Positions 35,701-43,443 of a stretch of DNA of 64,000 bases are shown one piece after another; position 1 is the stretch's first letter; each line of letters opens with the position of its first letter. The stretch is from Verrucomicrobiota bacterium. GTDB lineage: Bacteria > Verrucomicrobiota > Verrucomicrobiia > Verrucomicrobiales > DEV007. The stretch spans positions 1-64,000 of the forward strand of contig JAHDID010000035.1 in NCBI GenBank assembly GCA_020630975.1, read 5' to 3'. Position numbers and translations under genes: made by a program. The notes under the pieces were generated by a model. The model searched no databases. It saw only the letters and a program-made list of their open reading frames with translations, and was not told the origin of the DNA.

Positions 35701-35802
35701 GAGCGCGGTCTCCACCCCTTCTTGGTGGCAGGATCTACCGATGAATGCAGCGATGATCGCTGCTAAGAACGCTAGTAGCAGTGTGGAAATACAACCTTTC
35801 AT
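32800..35802 (-). CDS. BON-like repeat protein with C-terminal OmpA domain
   Basis: 1000 residues from the ATG at 35802 (opening MKGCISTLLLAFLAAIIAAFIG, a signal or membrane anchor). Six units of about 125 residues follow, each with two BON-like halves marked by L.L.G.V.....TK..I and by VVNQ/IVDQ strands; successive units are joined by Pro-rich linkers such as PTPDPVPDPEPDPEPEKP. Residues about 895-1000 are an OmpA peptidoglycan-binding domain (YFGTGESHIQP, DGFADERGTAALN, LSDARAKRIRSYL, RIVSVIGRGA). BON domains are associated with membrane or pore binding, and the OmpA domain would anchor the protein to the cell wall. First gene of the minus-strand locus ending at 26707. Confidence 0.78.
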   Translation of the reverse strand: MKGCISTLLLAFLAAIIAAFIGRSCHQEGVETALNQRVAEQIQQEYPGISVKYDHFTAVVTGVASADQVGEIRDRIDELSGDNGRIHFAVTDPSGRPLLPDGPKDPWNLTIQRSGDKLLLDGIVNSEQTKDILNANAEKVSGVTVDNQLKISEDTRALSVVGAAVDSIPALMNAASDARLVATAKQVTISGLVDDSGTKKRLLSLFTPDVWQGAKIVDQLTVKPKPVAPTPDPVPDPEPDPEPEKPKRDQPSSLSLLRKGDTLTLSGIVDTPATKNQIAKSAEAPGLTVVNNIEVSETHLAPTHLAPAVAAIPALMSASQNGQLDISPKRVVVNGEVKDQPAKTKLMGFFAADKWPGTEIVDQVKVLPPPRTIEPKFSLSKNAQKQLILTGLVDTPATKNQIAKLAAVDGLDVVNQLKVGPRVKKPAKVAAALSGVSDLFGATDTGRLEVGSDKLVLKGMVKDQATKDGILGRYPADQWPNVAIVDQIGLLPAPKPMTIERDQAPTFTLTKKANALSAAGKLASPEAVKLLTDAIGKVQGLKLDNQVEVSAKHKELPSPEPVSLGVPALLAATDDGQVIVKGKKITVAGLVKDNATKQSILKNFGGWQGYSIVDQIEVKPAPKAKPSFSWTEQSPTKTVLTGKVPTEAIKISLVDAAKRRLRNDVEVVDRIEVSDEVTDAAWLKALPKFTADNLGLIKKTKVSINERASSISGLVKDIDTMQNVSVAFSGINPPGKLDFDLKIPKPDPTLPPAVALSGKADKLALTGNVPDKATHDAIVGSILAIKGIDKLEDKLKINSSVKSDAYLEALPTFVGEFYKGSVAEREFSLQKQEITLKGVVPSEQAKADTLALTTPFSSKGVKVIDQLRIVKPAEPAPVPPPAPPVAPEPIKPNEGDLYSIYFGTGESHIQPSEAANVKMLLAKAKAATGKIVIDGFADERGTAALNDTLSDARAKRIRSYLVENGIDEDRIVSVIGRGAITGDSNQYDKFRRTDVRIVAD

Positions 35803-35943
35803 GTTTCTGTGTCGTCTAGAGGACCTGTGTGGAGGGACAAGGACAGCAAATATTATGCCGATAAGAACCACCACCTCTGTTTAAAGGTCACAAGAGGGGT
35901 CTATTTTCAAGGGATTTCGAATCTTTGCTGAGAAAATTTGCAA

Positions 35944-37380
35944 TTATTTCGAGTTGTTCTTGTTTCCAGAGACGCGGGATTTCACTTTGAAGTGAAATGG
36001 CAAGCCCTCCATCGGGTGCTCTTTGCGGATCTGATTTTCTAGGAATCGCTCGTAGGTGCGGGTGAGTAGCTCTGTGTAATTCACGAATAGCATGTACTCT
36101 GGCACTGGGATCGGTCCAGGATCGTCCTCTCTGCGCTGGGTGGCGTAGAATAGCTTCAAGCGCTTGCCCTTGCGGACAGGAGGAGGATTTCGCTCGATGG
36201 CGAAGGAGAGCAGACGGTTGAGCTGGCCTGTAGGCACTGGTGCCGCTGCGGCGTGGATGACATCCTCGATAGCGGTGAAGATTTTGCCCAGATACTGGCG
36301 CTCTTTGGCTGAGATGGCGACTTTGGGCGCGTAGGGGAGGAAGAATAGGTCATCGCCCAGCTCCTCGCGGAATTGTTCGATCCGATCTTTGAAATCGGCG
36401 CCGGGGTGGTAGAGATCGAATTTATTGAGCAGCACGATGCAGGGCTTCTGCGCCTCGAGCACGAGCTTGGCGATGCGGCGGTCCTGGCTGACGACTCCAG
36501 AGGAGGCATCGATGACCAGTAGGCAGAGATCTGCTCGGCGGATCGAGCGCTCGGAGCGCATCACGGAGAATTGCTCCACCGAGGTGTCGCGGCGGCCTCG
36601 TTTGCGGATACCGGCGGTATCGATCAGGGTGAAGCGGCGGCCGCTACGCTCGTAGGGCACATCGACGGCGTCGCGAGTGGTGCCGGCTACATCCGATACG
36701 ATGGAACGCTCGTCCTCTAGGATACCATTGATCAGCGAGCTTTTGCCGACATTGGGGCGACCTACGATCGCGATCTTGATCTCTTTTTTGCGCTTTTTCT
36801 TTTCGCCAGAGCTGCGCTGCGCACCCTGATTTTTCAATCCTGAGGTGATGCTTTCGAGGAGCTGAGGAAAGTTGCGGCCATGCTCGGCTGAGGTATTGAC
36901 CTGGTTGGGGAAACCTAGGGTGGAAAACTCGGCCGCTGCAGGCTCGGTCTTGTCGGTATCGACTTTGTTGGCTACCAGGATCACAGGGGTGGACGAGCGG
37001 CGCAGTACGTTGGCCAGCTCAGTATCGATCGGGTGGATCCCAGTGCGGGCATCGACGGCGAATAAGATGAGGTCTGCCGCCTCGATGGCGATATCGGCCT
37101 CCATGCGCACCTGGCTGGCAAAGCCGTCATCAAGCGTCGCTCCGATACCACCGGTGTCGGTGAGCTCCACCGGGATACCATCGAGCTCGATCTGGCTGGC
37201 GATGCGGTCGCGGGTCACTCCTGGCTTGTCGTGTACGATGGCGATCCGGCGCTGGGCCAGGCGGTTGAATATCGCAGACTTCCCCACATTTGGACGACCG
37301 ACGATGGCGACTCGCCAGATGTCGCGCTCCGATGCGATCTGTTGCTCCTCTTGCTGCTGCTCACTGCTGCTATCTGCCAT
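35944..37380 (-). CDS. der: ribosome biogenesis GTPase Der (EngA)
   Basis: 478 residues with the two tandem GTPase domains of Der: first GRPNVGKSAIFN, DTGGIG and NKVD (about 22-190); second GRPNVGKSSLING, DTAGIRKRGR and NKFD (about 205-380). A C-terminal KH-like domain follows (FVNYTELLTRTYERFLENQIR). It is required for 50S subunit assembly. An extra Ser/Gln/Glu-rich 20-residue start precedes domain 1. Repeat array C lies 55 bases upstream of its start. Confidence 0.96.
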   Translation of the reverse strand: MADSSSEQQQEEQQIASERDIWRVAIVGRPNVGKSAIFNRLAQRRIAIVHDKPGVTRDRIASQIELDGIPVELTDTGGIGATLDDGFASQVRMEADIAIEAADLILFAVDARTGIHPIDTELANVLRRSSTPVILVANKVDTDKTEPAAAEFSTLGFPNQVNTSAEHGRNFPQLLESITSGLKNQGAQRSSGEKKKRKKEIKIAIVGRPNVGKSSLINGILEDERSIVSDVAGTTRDAVDVPYERSGRRFTLIDTAGIRKRGRRDTSVEQFSVMRSERSIRRADLCLLVIDASSGVVSQDRRIAKLVLEAQKPCIVLLNKFDLYHPGADFKDRIEQFREELGDDLFFLPYAPKVAISAKERQYLGKIFTAIEDVIHAAAAPVPTGQLNRLLSFAIERNPPPVRKGKRLKLFYATQRREDDPGPIPVPEYMLFVNYTELLTRTYERFLENQIRKEHPMEGLPFHFKVKSRVSGNKNNSK

Positions 37381-37434
37381 GATTTCTCCTGTCCTCTGGC
37401 CCTAATGATCGCTGGGGCCTAGTGAGAAAGATTT

Positions 37435-37490
37435 TTCAATAGGGTACAGTCCAGATTCAATAGGGTACAATTTCCATTCAATAGGGTACA
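37435..37490 (+). repeat. 21-bp-step repeat array C (three units)
   Basis: Three perfect copies of TTCAATAGGGTACA at 37435-37448, 37456-37469 and 37477-37490, each 21 bases apart; spacers GTCCAGA and ATTTCCA. It lies in the divergent region between der (-) and the toxin-antitoxin pair (+). About 37 consecutive bases, covering the first two units, are identical to array D. Confidence 0.9.
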
Positions 37491-37574
37491 GAGCCCCTTT
37501 CCTCAACTGATAGGATGGCTAAGAGAGGAGAAATTAGTTGAAAAGAAGGTGAGGTCAGACAAGTTGTCAAACCT

Positions 37575-37874
37575 ATGAGTGGGATGGCCAGCGACGAGCC
37601 GATGAAGCGGGTCTACAACTCGCGGGATTTGAGTCGTCAGACTGCACAGGTGCTAAATGCTGTGGAGGCATTCGGGAAGGTCACCATCCGGAGTCGTACA
37701 GGGAAGACCTACGAGATACGTATGATGGGAGTGGAGCAAAAACAGTGTCCCAGCGAGAAGGAGCTGGAGGAGAGGTTTCAGGATTTAGGGGATCGGCTAG
37801 CAGCGCTGGGCTATAGTCCGCCGAGTGAGCAGGCTTTTCAGCAGCTAGACGACATCATCGCAGGTGAGGTATGA
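37575..37874 (+). CDS. Phd/YefM-like antitoxin
   Basis: 99 residues. The N-terminal part (RVYNSRDLSRQTAQVLNAVEAFGKVTIRSR) has the YefM/Phd pattern of a short DNA-binding domain. The C-terminal half is a charged helix that would wrap the toxin (EKELEERFQDLGDRLAAL). It precedes the PIN-domain gene and overlaps it by four bases (ATGA), the usual order for type II antitoxin-toxin operons. The complex would be expected to bind its own promoter. Confidence 0.75.
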   Translation: MSGMASDEPMKRVYNSRDLSRQTAQVLNAVEAFGKVTIRSRTGKTYEIRMMGVEQKQCPSEKELEERFQDLGDRLAALGYSPPSEQAFQQLDDIIAGEV

Positions 37875-38341
37875 GTGCTGAGGCGGTCTTTGCCGACACG
37901 AATTTTCTGATAGCGGTCTATTTTCAGCGTGGCGGGGGGAGTGCTCGAGCTTGGCTGGTGGAGCACTGTAGCCGAGTCGGACCGCTCTTGGTGTCGCGGC
38001 TAGTGGTGCAGGAGACTGTGAATGCGATTGAGCGTTTAGTCTTCGAATCTAGAAATGGGGCAGCCATGAGAGTGACGCCGGAGATAGCAACGGTGGTGCA
38101 GAGCAGCCTGCAGGAAGATCTCTCTGCGGGCGCTATCCTACAGGAGATGCCGGTGGAGGCCGGTGAGCTGCAGTTTCGCTATCGGGAGCTGGTGCTCAGG
38201 CATACGGCCAAGCATGGCTTTCGCAGCTATGATATGCTGCATGTCGCCTCGGCCAAAGTGCTGGAATGTGAGAGTCTGTGGCCCTACGATCAAAAGGCAG
38301 CACAACTGGCCGTGCTGGAGGGATTATTAGTGCTCGATTGA
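37871..38341 (+). CDS. PIN-domain (VapC-like) ribonuclease toxin
   Basis: 156 residues. PIN active-site acids are visible: Asp9 in FADTNFLIA, a Glu in VVQETVNAIERL near 50, and a C-terminal Asp in SYDMLHVASAKVL near 120. VapC toxins are Mg-dependent RNases cutting tRNA or rRNA. It overlaps the antitoxin gene by four bases. An insertion at about 60-95 makes it slightly longer than typical VapC (130-140). Confidence 0.8.
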   Translation: MSAEAVFADTNFLIAVYFQRGGGSARAWLVEHCSRVGPLLVSRLVVQETVNAIERLVFESRNGAAMRVTPEIATVVQSSLQEDLSAGAILQEMPVEAGELQFRYRELVLRHTAKHGFRSYDMLHVASAKVLECESLWPYDQKAAQLAVLEGLLVLD

Positions 38342-38358
38342 GTGAAAGGGGCGGGAAA

Positions 38359-38856
38359 TCAGTCTTCAGCGATGTAGGCCCAGTTTTCGTTTAACGTAAT
38401 TTCCGACCAGAGATTGAAGCCGTGTCCCTCAGGATGTCTGACGAAGCCATTGATTTCCCAGCTATCTTTGTTTGTAGCCAGATAGGGTACGCCACTTTTT
38501 CGTTGGCCTATCTGATGGATCGTAAAGGGGCCGATTCTCATGGGAGTGATCGAGGGAGTCGAGTGGTCTGATAGACGAGCCACTGCGTTTTCGAATTCTG
38601 CCTCATAGACAGAAAAGGCCAATTTTAAAGGTAAGCTGTATAGAGATGAGGTGGCGAAAATGGTTAGTGAGCACAAGTGAACTGTGGCGGTACGCCAATG
38701 AAACTTCTTTCTGATACAGGCTAGAATCGAGACACTGAAGATCCAGATTAAAATAATCAGCAAGGTCGCTAAAAGGACTGCGACTCGTTCTCGCACAATC
38801 AGGGAAAGAAACACTGATAGGGCTAGCGCGCCTAGGATGATAGCAACGGCTTTCAT
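38359..38856 (-). CDS. hypothetical membrane protein
   Basis: 165 residues, family not recognised. Three probable membrane helices at about 3-20, 27-48 and 58-78, then an extracytoplasmic domain of about 85 residues with several aromatic residues (PFTIHQIGQRKSG, WEINGFVRHPEGHGF). It lies 13 bases downstream of the lipoprotein gene on the same strand, so the two are probably co-transcribed. Confidence 0.6.
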   Translation of the reverse strand: MKAVAIILGALALSVFLSLIVRERVAVLLATLLIILIWIFSVSILACIRKKFHWRTATVHLCSLTIFATSSLYSLPLKLAFSVYEAEFENAVARLSDHSTPSITPMRIGPFTIHQIGQRKSGVPYLATNKDSWEINGFVRHPEGHGFNLWSEITLNENWAYIAED

Positions 38857-38869
38857 GCTGAACTGTTAT

Positions 38870-39319
38870 CTAGCGCAGAGCTAGTTGTGCCTCGGTCGTC
38901 AGGACCAGAGTATCGAGCAGATCGGCGAGTACTTCGAGATCGCGCTTTTCAGGCTCACCTGTGCCAAAGCCTTTGGCGACTAGGGTGTGGCGCACGCCGG
39001 TCTTTTTATCGGGCTTCACATGGTGGATCGAACTACCGAATTTCGTCATCGCTCTCACGATTTGTTTCTGCTCATCTGCATCGAGCTTACGGATCCAGCC
39101 GTGCTCACGGCCGACAGAGGAGAGCTGCCAGTGGTCCGATACTTGGATGGTGTCATTGAGCGCGCTCTCGCCACCGATCGAGTGGAGAGATAGTAGGATG
39201 CCGCCACTGATGGGCAGATCTGTCAGTGGCGCAGACTGTGGCTCGTTTTCGGATGAGCAACTGACTAGTAGGCAGGCGGTAGCTGCCAGGCAAAAACCGG
39301 TAAGGCGAAGATGGTGCAT
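38870..39319 (-). CDS. hypothetical lipoprotein
   Basis: 149 residues. Clear lipoprotein signal MHHLRLTGFCLAATACLLVSC (lipidated Cys about 21). The mature part has no recognised domain; a helix-rich C-terminus ends in DLEVLADLLDTLVLTTEAQ. It probably forms a unit with the membrane protein gene that follows. Confidence 0.6.
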   Translation of the reverse strand: MHHLRLTGFCLAATACLLVSCSSENEPQSAPLTDLPISGGILLSLHSIGGESALNDTIQVSDHWQLSSVGREHGWIRKLDADEQKQIVRAMTKFGSSIHHVKPDKKTGVRHTLVAKGFGTGEPEKRDLEVLADLLDTLVLTTEAQLALR

Positions 39320-39402
39320 TTTCAGCAGTGTCTGTGTTTGTGTGTGGATGCAGGGCTAGGCGGTTGTTCAGGCCACCTAGCCCATAGCTGAAAGATACAC
39401 TA

Positions 39403-39438
39403 AAAAATTGTTAATTTCTATAAATATTAACAATTTTT
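39403..39438. terminator. AT-rich perfect inverted repeat
   Basis: AAAAATTGTTAAT (39403-39415) and ATTAACAATTTTT (39426-39438) form a 13-bp perfect stem with a 10-base loop. It lies 18 bases downstream of the stop of the Gfo/Idh-like gene and upstream of the lipoprotein gene (both minus strand). Terminator or operator; the lack of GC in the stem leaves this open. Confidence 0.4.
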
Positions 39439-39455
39439 GTATTTAAAGTGGAAGT

Positions 39456-41111
39456 TTAGCTTCCGACCGCTGGACCAGGCCTCAGCTCTGGTGTGAGCGG
39501 GTGGTGGCGGTTCACCATCGGGAAGTAGATCTTCTTTCCAGTGATGCCTGCCTGAAAGATGGCGTGGCTCATCTCGAGTGCTTCGGTGGCGGACTGTGCT
39601 GAGCAAGTCGGGGCGCGATCCTCAGCGATAGCGCTGAGCCAGTCGTCTATGGTCATGCGCAGTGCAGCCTCGCTACCCTGCAGATCGAGGATCTGTGGAT
39701 GGTAGGGCTGGCGATTGCCAGGCCAAGTAGCCCAGCGCTGCTCGAGATCGGCCTCGCGGCGGCCAGGGTTTTGCAGTAGTGATAACACTGGGCGATCCGC
39801 TGCATAGAGGCGCATCACGCTAGAAGATCCGACAAACTCGATACCCCAGCCACCCGACACATGGGCTAGTTTGGGATCGCTGATGAAGCTGACCATGATG
39901 CCCTTTTCTGTGCAGATCTGCGCATTGATGGTATCGCCGACTAGTGGCCCGAGCAGATCTGCAGGATCTTCTGCGATGTCGTCGCGAGTGCTGCGACTGC
40001 CATTGGTCATGATCGATGAGGTGCACCACACTGGACGCCCTGCGAACATACGCACTAGATCGAAAAGAGGTGTGCCATGCACGAGTAGATCGGCTCCACC
40101 ACTAGCCTGCTGCATCTCGCCAAAGACGCGGATCTCGACGAGTTCGCCAATGGTGGCCTCTTGGTTTTTGTGGAAAAGCTGCACATTCGGATCGAGGCGC
40201 ATCGGCATGTTTACCGCTACCTTCAGCCCGCGACGGCTAGCCAGAGCGACTAGCTCGTCTGCCTGCGATAGAGACTGGGTGAAAGGCGCTGAACTGATCA
40301 CATGAGAGCCTGCGAGCAGAGCGCTTTTCACGGTCTCGTAGCGGTCTTTGGTGCCCTGGTGGGGCACGACGACTAGGTCTGGCTCGATGTCGCTGAGCAT
40401 ACCGCGATAGTCGTCGTAATTGGTCTCTAGCTGGTACTGTTGGTTCAGCTGGGCCTGCTGCTGTGGATCGGGATCGTAGCCACCCTCTACTTTGAGATTA
40501 GGCGTGCCCGCTATCACACGGCTCCAGTCTGGGCCGGCGATGCGCGGCATGCCATCGCCGATCATGGTCAGTGTGAGCTCACGATACACGCCCTGAGCGC
40601 GGTCATTGATACCGTAGCCGTGCTGTGGCTGTGGCGTAGGCTCGAGGGCCTCTTTGAAAGCATTTCTGGCCGACTCTTTGAGCTCGGGTGCAGGTAGGAT
40701 CGCCTGTGGCTCGTGGTGGCTCACTGTGTTAGGCGCAGGAGCTGCTACGGGTGCGGGTGTAGGCGTGGCCACTGGTGTGGGCTGGCTCTGCACGGTGGGC
40801 ACGGTTTGAGGTTGTGGCTGAGTGGTATCCAGTTCGAATACACTGCTCAGTTCCGCTGGAGCAGTCGGAATCGGTGTCTCGCAGGTCACGACCTGAGGTG
40901 CCGCAAGTGTGGGCACGGCTGCAGGAGCAGGCTCTGCCACCGCTTCTGCCGTAGGTTGCGGATTTTCGATAAAAGTCGTTACCATCACCTGGGGCTCTGC
41001 CTTGGGGGTGACTGGCTTAGACTTTTTCTTGGGCGTAGGTAGCATACCAGAGGCGGCCATACCCGCGCTACCAAACACCAAGTTTGCGTGTTTCAAGTTT
41101 TCGTCTGCCAT
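39456..41111 (-). CDS. Gfo/Idh/MocA-like protein with long Pro-rich N-terminus and altered active site
   Basis: 551 residues. Residues 1-175 are low-complexity and Pro/Ala/Gln-rich (for example PTPVATPTPAPVAAPAPN), which is not seen in normal family members. From about 178 it follows Gfo/Idh/MocA: a Rossmann part (YDDYRGMLSDIEPDLVVV, SALLAGSHVI) and the alpha/beta C-terminal domain (GELVEIRVFGEM, LVHGTPLFDLVRMFAG). The nucleotide loop reads GDGMPR (185-190) rather than GxGxxG, and the catalytic EKP motif is replaced by SAP (274-276), so ordinary NAD-dependent sugar oxidoreductase activity is doubtful. There is no signal peptide. It may be a structural or regulatory derivative. Confidence 0.7.
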   Translation of the reverse strand: MADENLKHANLVFGSAGMAASGMLPTPKKKSKPVTPKAEPQVMVTTFIENPQPTAEAVAEPAPAAVPTLAAPQVVTCETPIPTAPAELSSVFELDTTQPQPQTVPTVQSQPTPVATPTPAPVAAPAPNTVSHHEPQAILPAPELKESARNAFKEALEPTPQPQHGYGINDRAQGVYRELTLTMIGDGMPRIAGPDWSRVIAGTPNLKVEGGYDPDPQQQAQLNQQYQLETNYDDYRGMLSDIEPDLVVVPHQGTKDRYETVKSALLAGSHVISSAPFTQSLSQADELVALASRRGLKVAVNMPMRLDPNVQLFHKNQEATIGELVEIRVFGEMQQASGGADLLVHGTPLFDLVRMFAGRPVWCTSSIMTNGSRSTRDDIAEDPADLLGPLVGDTINAQICTEKGIMVSFISDPKLAHVSGGWGIEFVGSSSVMRLYAADRPVLSLLQNPGRREADLEQRWATWPGNRQPYHPQILDLQGSEAALRMTIDDWLSAIAEDRAPTCSAQSATEALEMSHAIFQAGITGKKIYFPMVNRHHPLTPELRPGPAVGS

Positions 41112-41210
41112 ATTATAAGTGTGTCTAAACGATTAGGATAGATTAATCAATGGCGGACATTAACTTTTTTGAGAATTTTCTCATCTGCAAGAAATGGGCT
41201 AATCTATGAG

Positions 41211-41978
41211 ATGCTAAATCGAAATCGCTGCGTCCCTGTCCTTTCTCTATTAGTCGCTTTATTCTTTGGGCTGACCGCCTGGTCTCTGCACAGCCAATCT
41301 CAAGAGCCGTCCGCCGATGCAGAGGAGAGGCTGCCGGCGCACTACACGCGCAAAAAGCCCTCTCGCGATGGCATAGGCAAGGTCTATATGGGGCGCGAGA
41401 TCTCGCATTTTGTCAGCGCACACGCTATCCGCTGGCTCGAGCGCCCTGAGCGCGAAGATGAGGAGAGCCCATCGGTGGTGATGGAGCAGATGGGGCTGAA
41501 AGGCGATGAAGTGATCGCTGATATCGGTGCAGGCTCCGGCTACTTCACCTTTCTCCTAGCTCCCTATGTACCCGAGGGCAAAGTCGTGGCAGTCGACATC
41601 CAGCAGGAGATGCTCGATTTTATCTTGGCCAAGCGCAAGCTGGAGAAAGCGCCCAATGTCGCAACTCAGCTCGGCACGATCGAGGACACCAAGCTACCAG
41701 CCTCCTCAGTCGATGTGGTGCTGATGGTCGATGCTTATCACGAGTTTTCTCATCCGCGTGAGATGATGGAGTCCATCGTCCATGGTTTGAAGCCAGGTGG
41801 CCGAGTGATCCTACTCGAGTACCGTGGCGAAGACCCGAAGGTAGCCATCAAGCCGCTGCACAAGATGACTGTGAAGCAGGTGAAGGCCGAGATGACGGCC
41901 GTTGGGCTGGACTTTGTCGAGGTGAAGGACTTCCTGCCGATCCAGCATTTCCTGGTGTTCCAGAAGCCGGAAGAATAG
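41211..41978 (+). CDS. exported class I SAM-dependent methyltransferase
   Basis: 255 residues from the ATG at 41211. The N-terminus (MLNRNRCVPVLSLLVALFFGLTAWS) looks like a signal peptide or membrane anchor. Methyltransferase motifs: VIADIGAGSGYFTFLLAP (motif I, about 103-120), VVAVDIQQEML (II), VVLMVDAYHEF (post II), LKPGGRVILLEYRG (III). The UbiE/Methyltransf_11 type is intact. SAM is cytosolic, so either the segment is an anchor with the enzyme inside, or the family uses the fold differently. The substrate is unknown. Confidence 0.72.
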   Translation: MLNRNRCVPVLSLLVALFFGLTAWSLHSQSQEPSADAEERLPAHYTRKKPSRDGIGKVYMGREISHFVSAHAIRWLERPEREDEESPSVVMEQMGLKGDEVIADIGAGSGYFTFLLAPYVPEGKVVAVDIQQEMLDFILAKRKLEKAPNVATQLGTIEDTKLPASSVDVVLMVDAYHEFSHPREMMESIVHGLKPGGRVILLEYRGEDPKVAIKPLHKMTVKQVKAEMTAVGLDFVEVKDFLPIQHFLVFQKPEE

Positions 41979-42041
41979 GAAGAATGGGAAGAATGGGAAG
42001 AATGGGAATCTACATTCTTCCTATCATTCTCATTCTTCCCA
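41969..42041. repeat. GGAAGAATG short tandem repeat with inverted copies
   Basis: Four successive 9-base copies of GGAAGAAT(G/A) at 41969-42004, followed by inverted CATTCTTCC-like copies at about 42013-42041. The two sets can fold into a long hairpin between convergent genes. The stop codon of the methyltransferase lies in the first copy. Confidence 0.7.
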
Positions 42042-42048
42042 TCAGCTG

Positions 42049-42900
42049 CTAGCAGCTGGGAAGGAATGCCTCCAGTCTTTGGGCATACTCCACCCAGACT
42101 CGCTGGGCCTCGCCGGTGTCGTCCACGTCTTTGCCTGCGTGGATCGCTGCCATGATGTGTGGCTCGATGGAGAACCAGCCGTCGTAGCCGCGAGACTTCA
42201 GGTCGGCGAAGATACGCTGCTGCACGGGGTCTTCCTCGGGGTAGCAGGTGGCGTATTGGCCATCGTCGCCAGGCTTGGCGCACTTGATGTGCACGTGGGT
42301 GATGTGCTCGCGGCAGGCCTCGTAGTAGCGCCAGGTCGACTCACAGTCGTGGTCGTGCAGAGAGTTATTTCCTGTATCGAAGGTCAACTGTAGGGCGGAG
42401 GAGTCGACTGCCTCGGCCAACTCCAGATAGCCCTCGTGAGTCTCACCATAGCCCGAGCAGTTTTCGTGGCCTAGGATCACGCCCTCGCCTTCGGCGATGG
42501 TGGCTAGCTCCTTGATGCGGCGGATGGTCTCGGCTTTCCACGCTTCCTTTTCCAGCGGGTTATCGGGATCGTTCGGATAGGACATGATACGTAGGAAGGA
42601 CACGCCTGCCTCCTGCATACGTGGAGCTACGCGTCGGAGCTCATCCACATCCACTTGAAAGTCATTGGTGATCGGGCGCGCCCAGTTGCCGATCTGGCCA
42701 CCGAAACCGACGATCTGGATGCCCTCTTCGCCCAGACGATCGCGGGTCGCCTTCCACTCATCGTCGGATAGGTCTACGACATTGGTGCCACTGATCAGGC
42801 GTAGTTCCACGGCACTCCAGCCGACTTCTTTGAGGGTTGCGATCTGTCCCTCGAGGGATTTATCAGCTTCGTCTGCGAATCCGGTATACTTGATAGTCAT
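42049..42900 (-). CDS. sugar phosphate isomerase/epimerase-like TIM-barrel protein
   Basis: 283 residues from the ATG at 42900. AP endonuclease 2/xylose isomerase-like TIM barrel: GFADEADKSLEGQIATLKEVGWSAVELR, LGHENCSGYGET, LTFDTGNNSLH, HVHIKCAKPG, GWFSIEPHI. The metal-ligand type residues (Glu in HEN, Asp in FDTGN, His in HVHIK, Glu in IEPH) are in place. No signal peptide, so cytoplasmic. The likely role is isomerisation of a sugar or inositol derivative. Convergent with the exported methyltransferase. Confidence 0.82.
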   Translation of the reverse strand: MTIKYTGFADEADKSLEGQIATLKEVGWSAVELRLISGTNVVDLSDDEWKATRDRLGEEGIQIVGFGGQIGNWARPITNDFQVDVDELRRVAPRMQEAGVSFLRIMSYPNDPDNPLEKEAWKAETIRRIKELATIAEGEGVILGHENCSGYGETHEGYLELAEAVDSSALQLTFDTGNNSLHDHDCESTWRYYEACREHITHVHIKCAKPGDDGQYATCYPEEDPVQQRIFADLKSRGYDGWFSIEPHIMAAIHAGKDVDDTGEAQRVWVEYAQRLEAFLPSC

Positions 42901-42973
42901 GGTGCAATAGGTAGAGGGAGGAGGTGTGCTGTGCAAAAGGCATTTTCCCGCTGTTTCCCCCTCGATTCTAGAT

Positions 42974-43363
42974 ATGAAAGAGCTCCTCATTCAGTTTCTC
43001 GACGTTCTTCCAAAGCTTTTGGCAGCATTAGTGATTTCACTGGTGGGGCTATTGCCTTCAGCCTTACTTTTTATCGCCACATGGTGGCTGAGGCGTCGAA
43101 CAAAGGTTTTAAGTCCCAACCTTGTGGTAAGCAGCTGGGCGTTGGCTATTGCTCTGTGGAGTGTGGCTGGCGGCTTTCTGGTTGTGATGATTCCCAATGT
43201 GCTAAGCGCTATGGAGGTGGACATGGACTATCGAGTCTGGATGCGCTGGGCTTTCGGCACGATTTTGGTGTTGTTGTTCATTTTTGCGCCAGCAGTCCTT
43301 CTTTTCATAGGGTTTGGCATCGCCTCCATCATCGATCGGTTGAGTTCCTCTCGTTCCCCTTGA
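42974..43363 (+). CDS. small hypothetical membrane protein
   Basis: 129 residues from the ATG at 42974. Three probable membrane helices at about 10-35 (LLAALVISLVGLLPSALLFIATWWL), 50-72 and 90-118. Family not recognised. Divergent from the isomerase-like gene. Confidence 0.55.
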   Translation: MKELLIQFLDVLPKLLAALVISLVGLLPSALLFIATWWLRRRTKVLSPNLVVSSWALAIALWSVAGGFLVVMIPNVLSAMEVDMDYRVWMRWAFGTILVLLFIFAPAVLLFIGFGIASIIDRLSSSRSP

Positions 43364-43443
43364 GCGCCGTTAGCTCTTTATGGGATTTGATAATTTATTT
43401 TATAAATAATTGATAATATTATAAAATTAAGATTTATTAACAA

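Noticed and set aside
42926-42973. Upstream start for the small membrane protein at 42974
   Set aside because: The extra 16 residues have no character, and the ATG at 42974 opens the hydrophobic protein directly.
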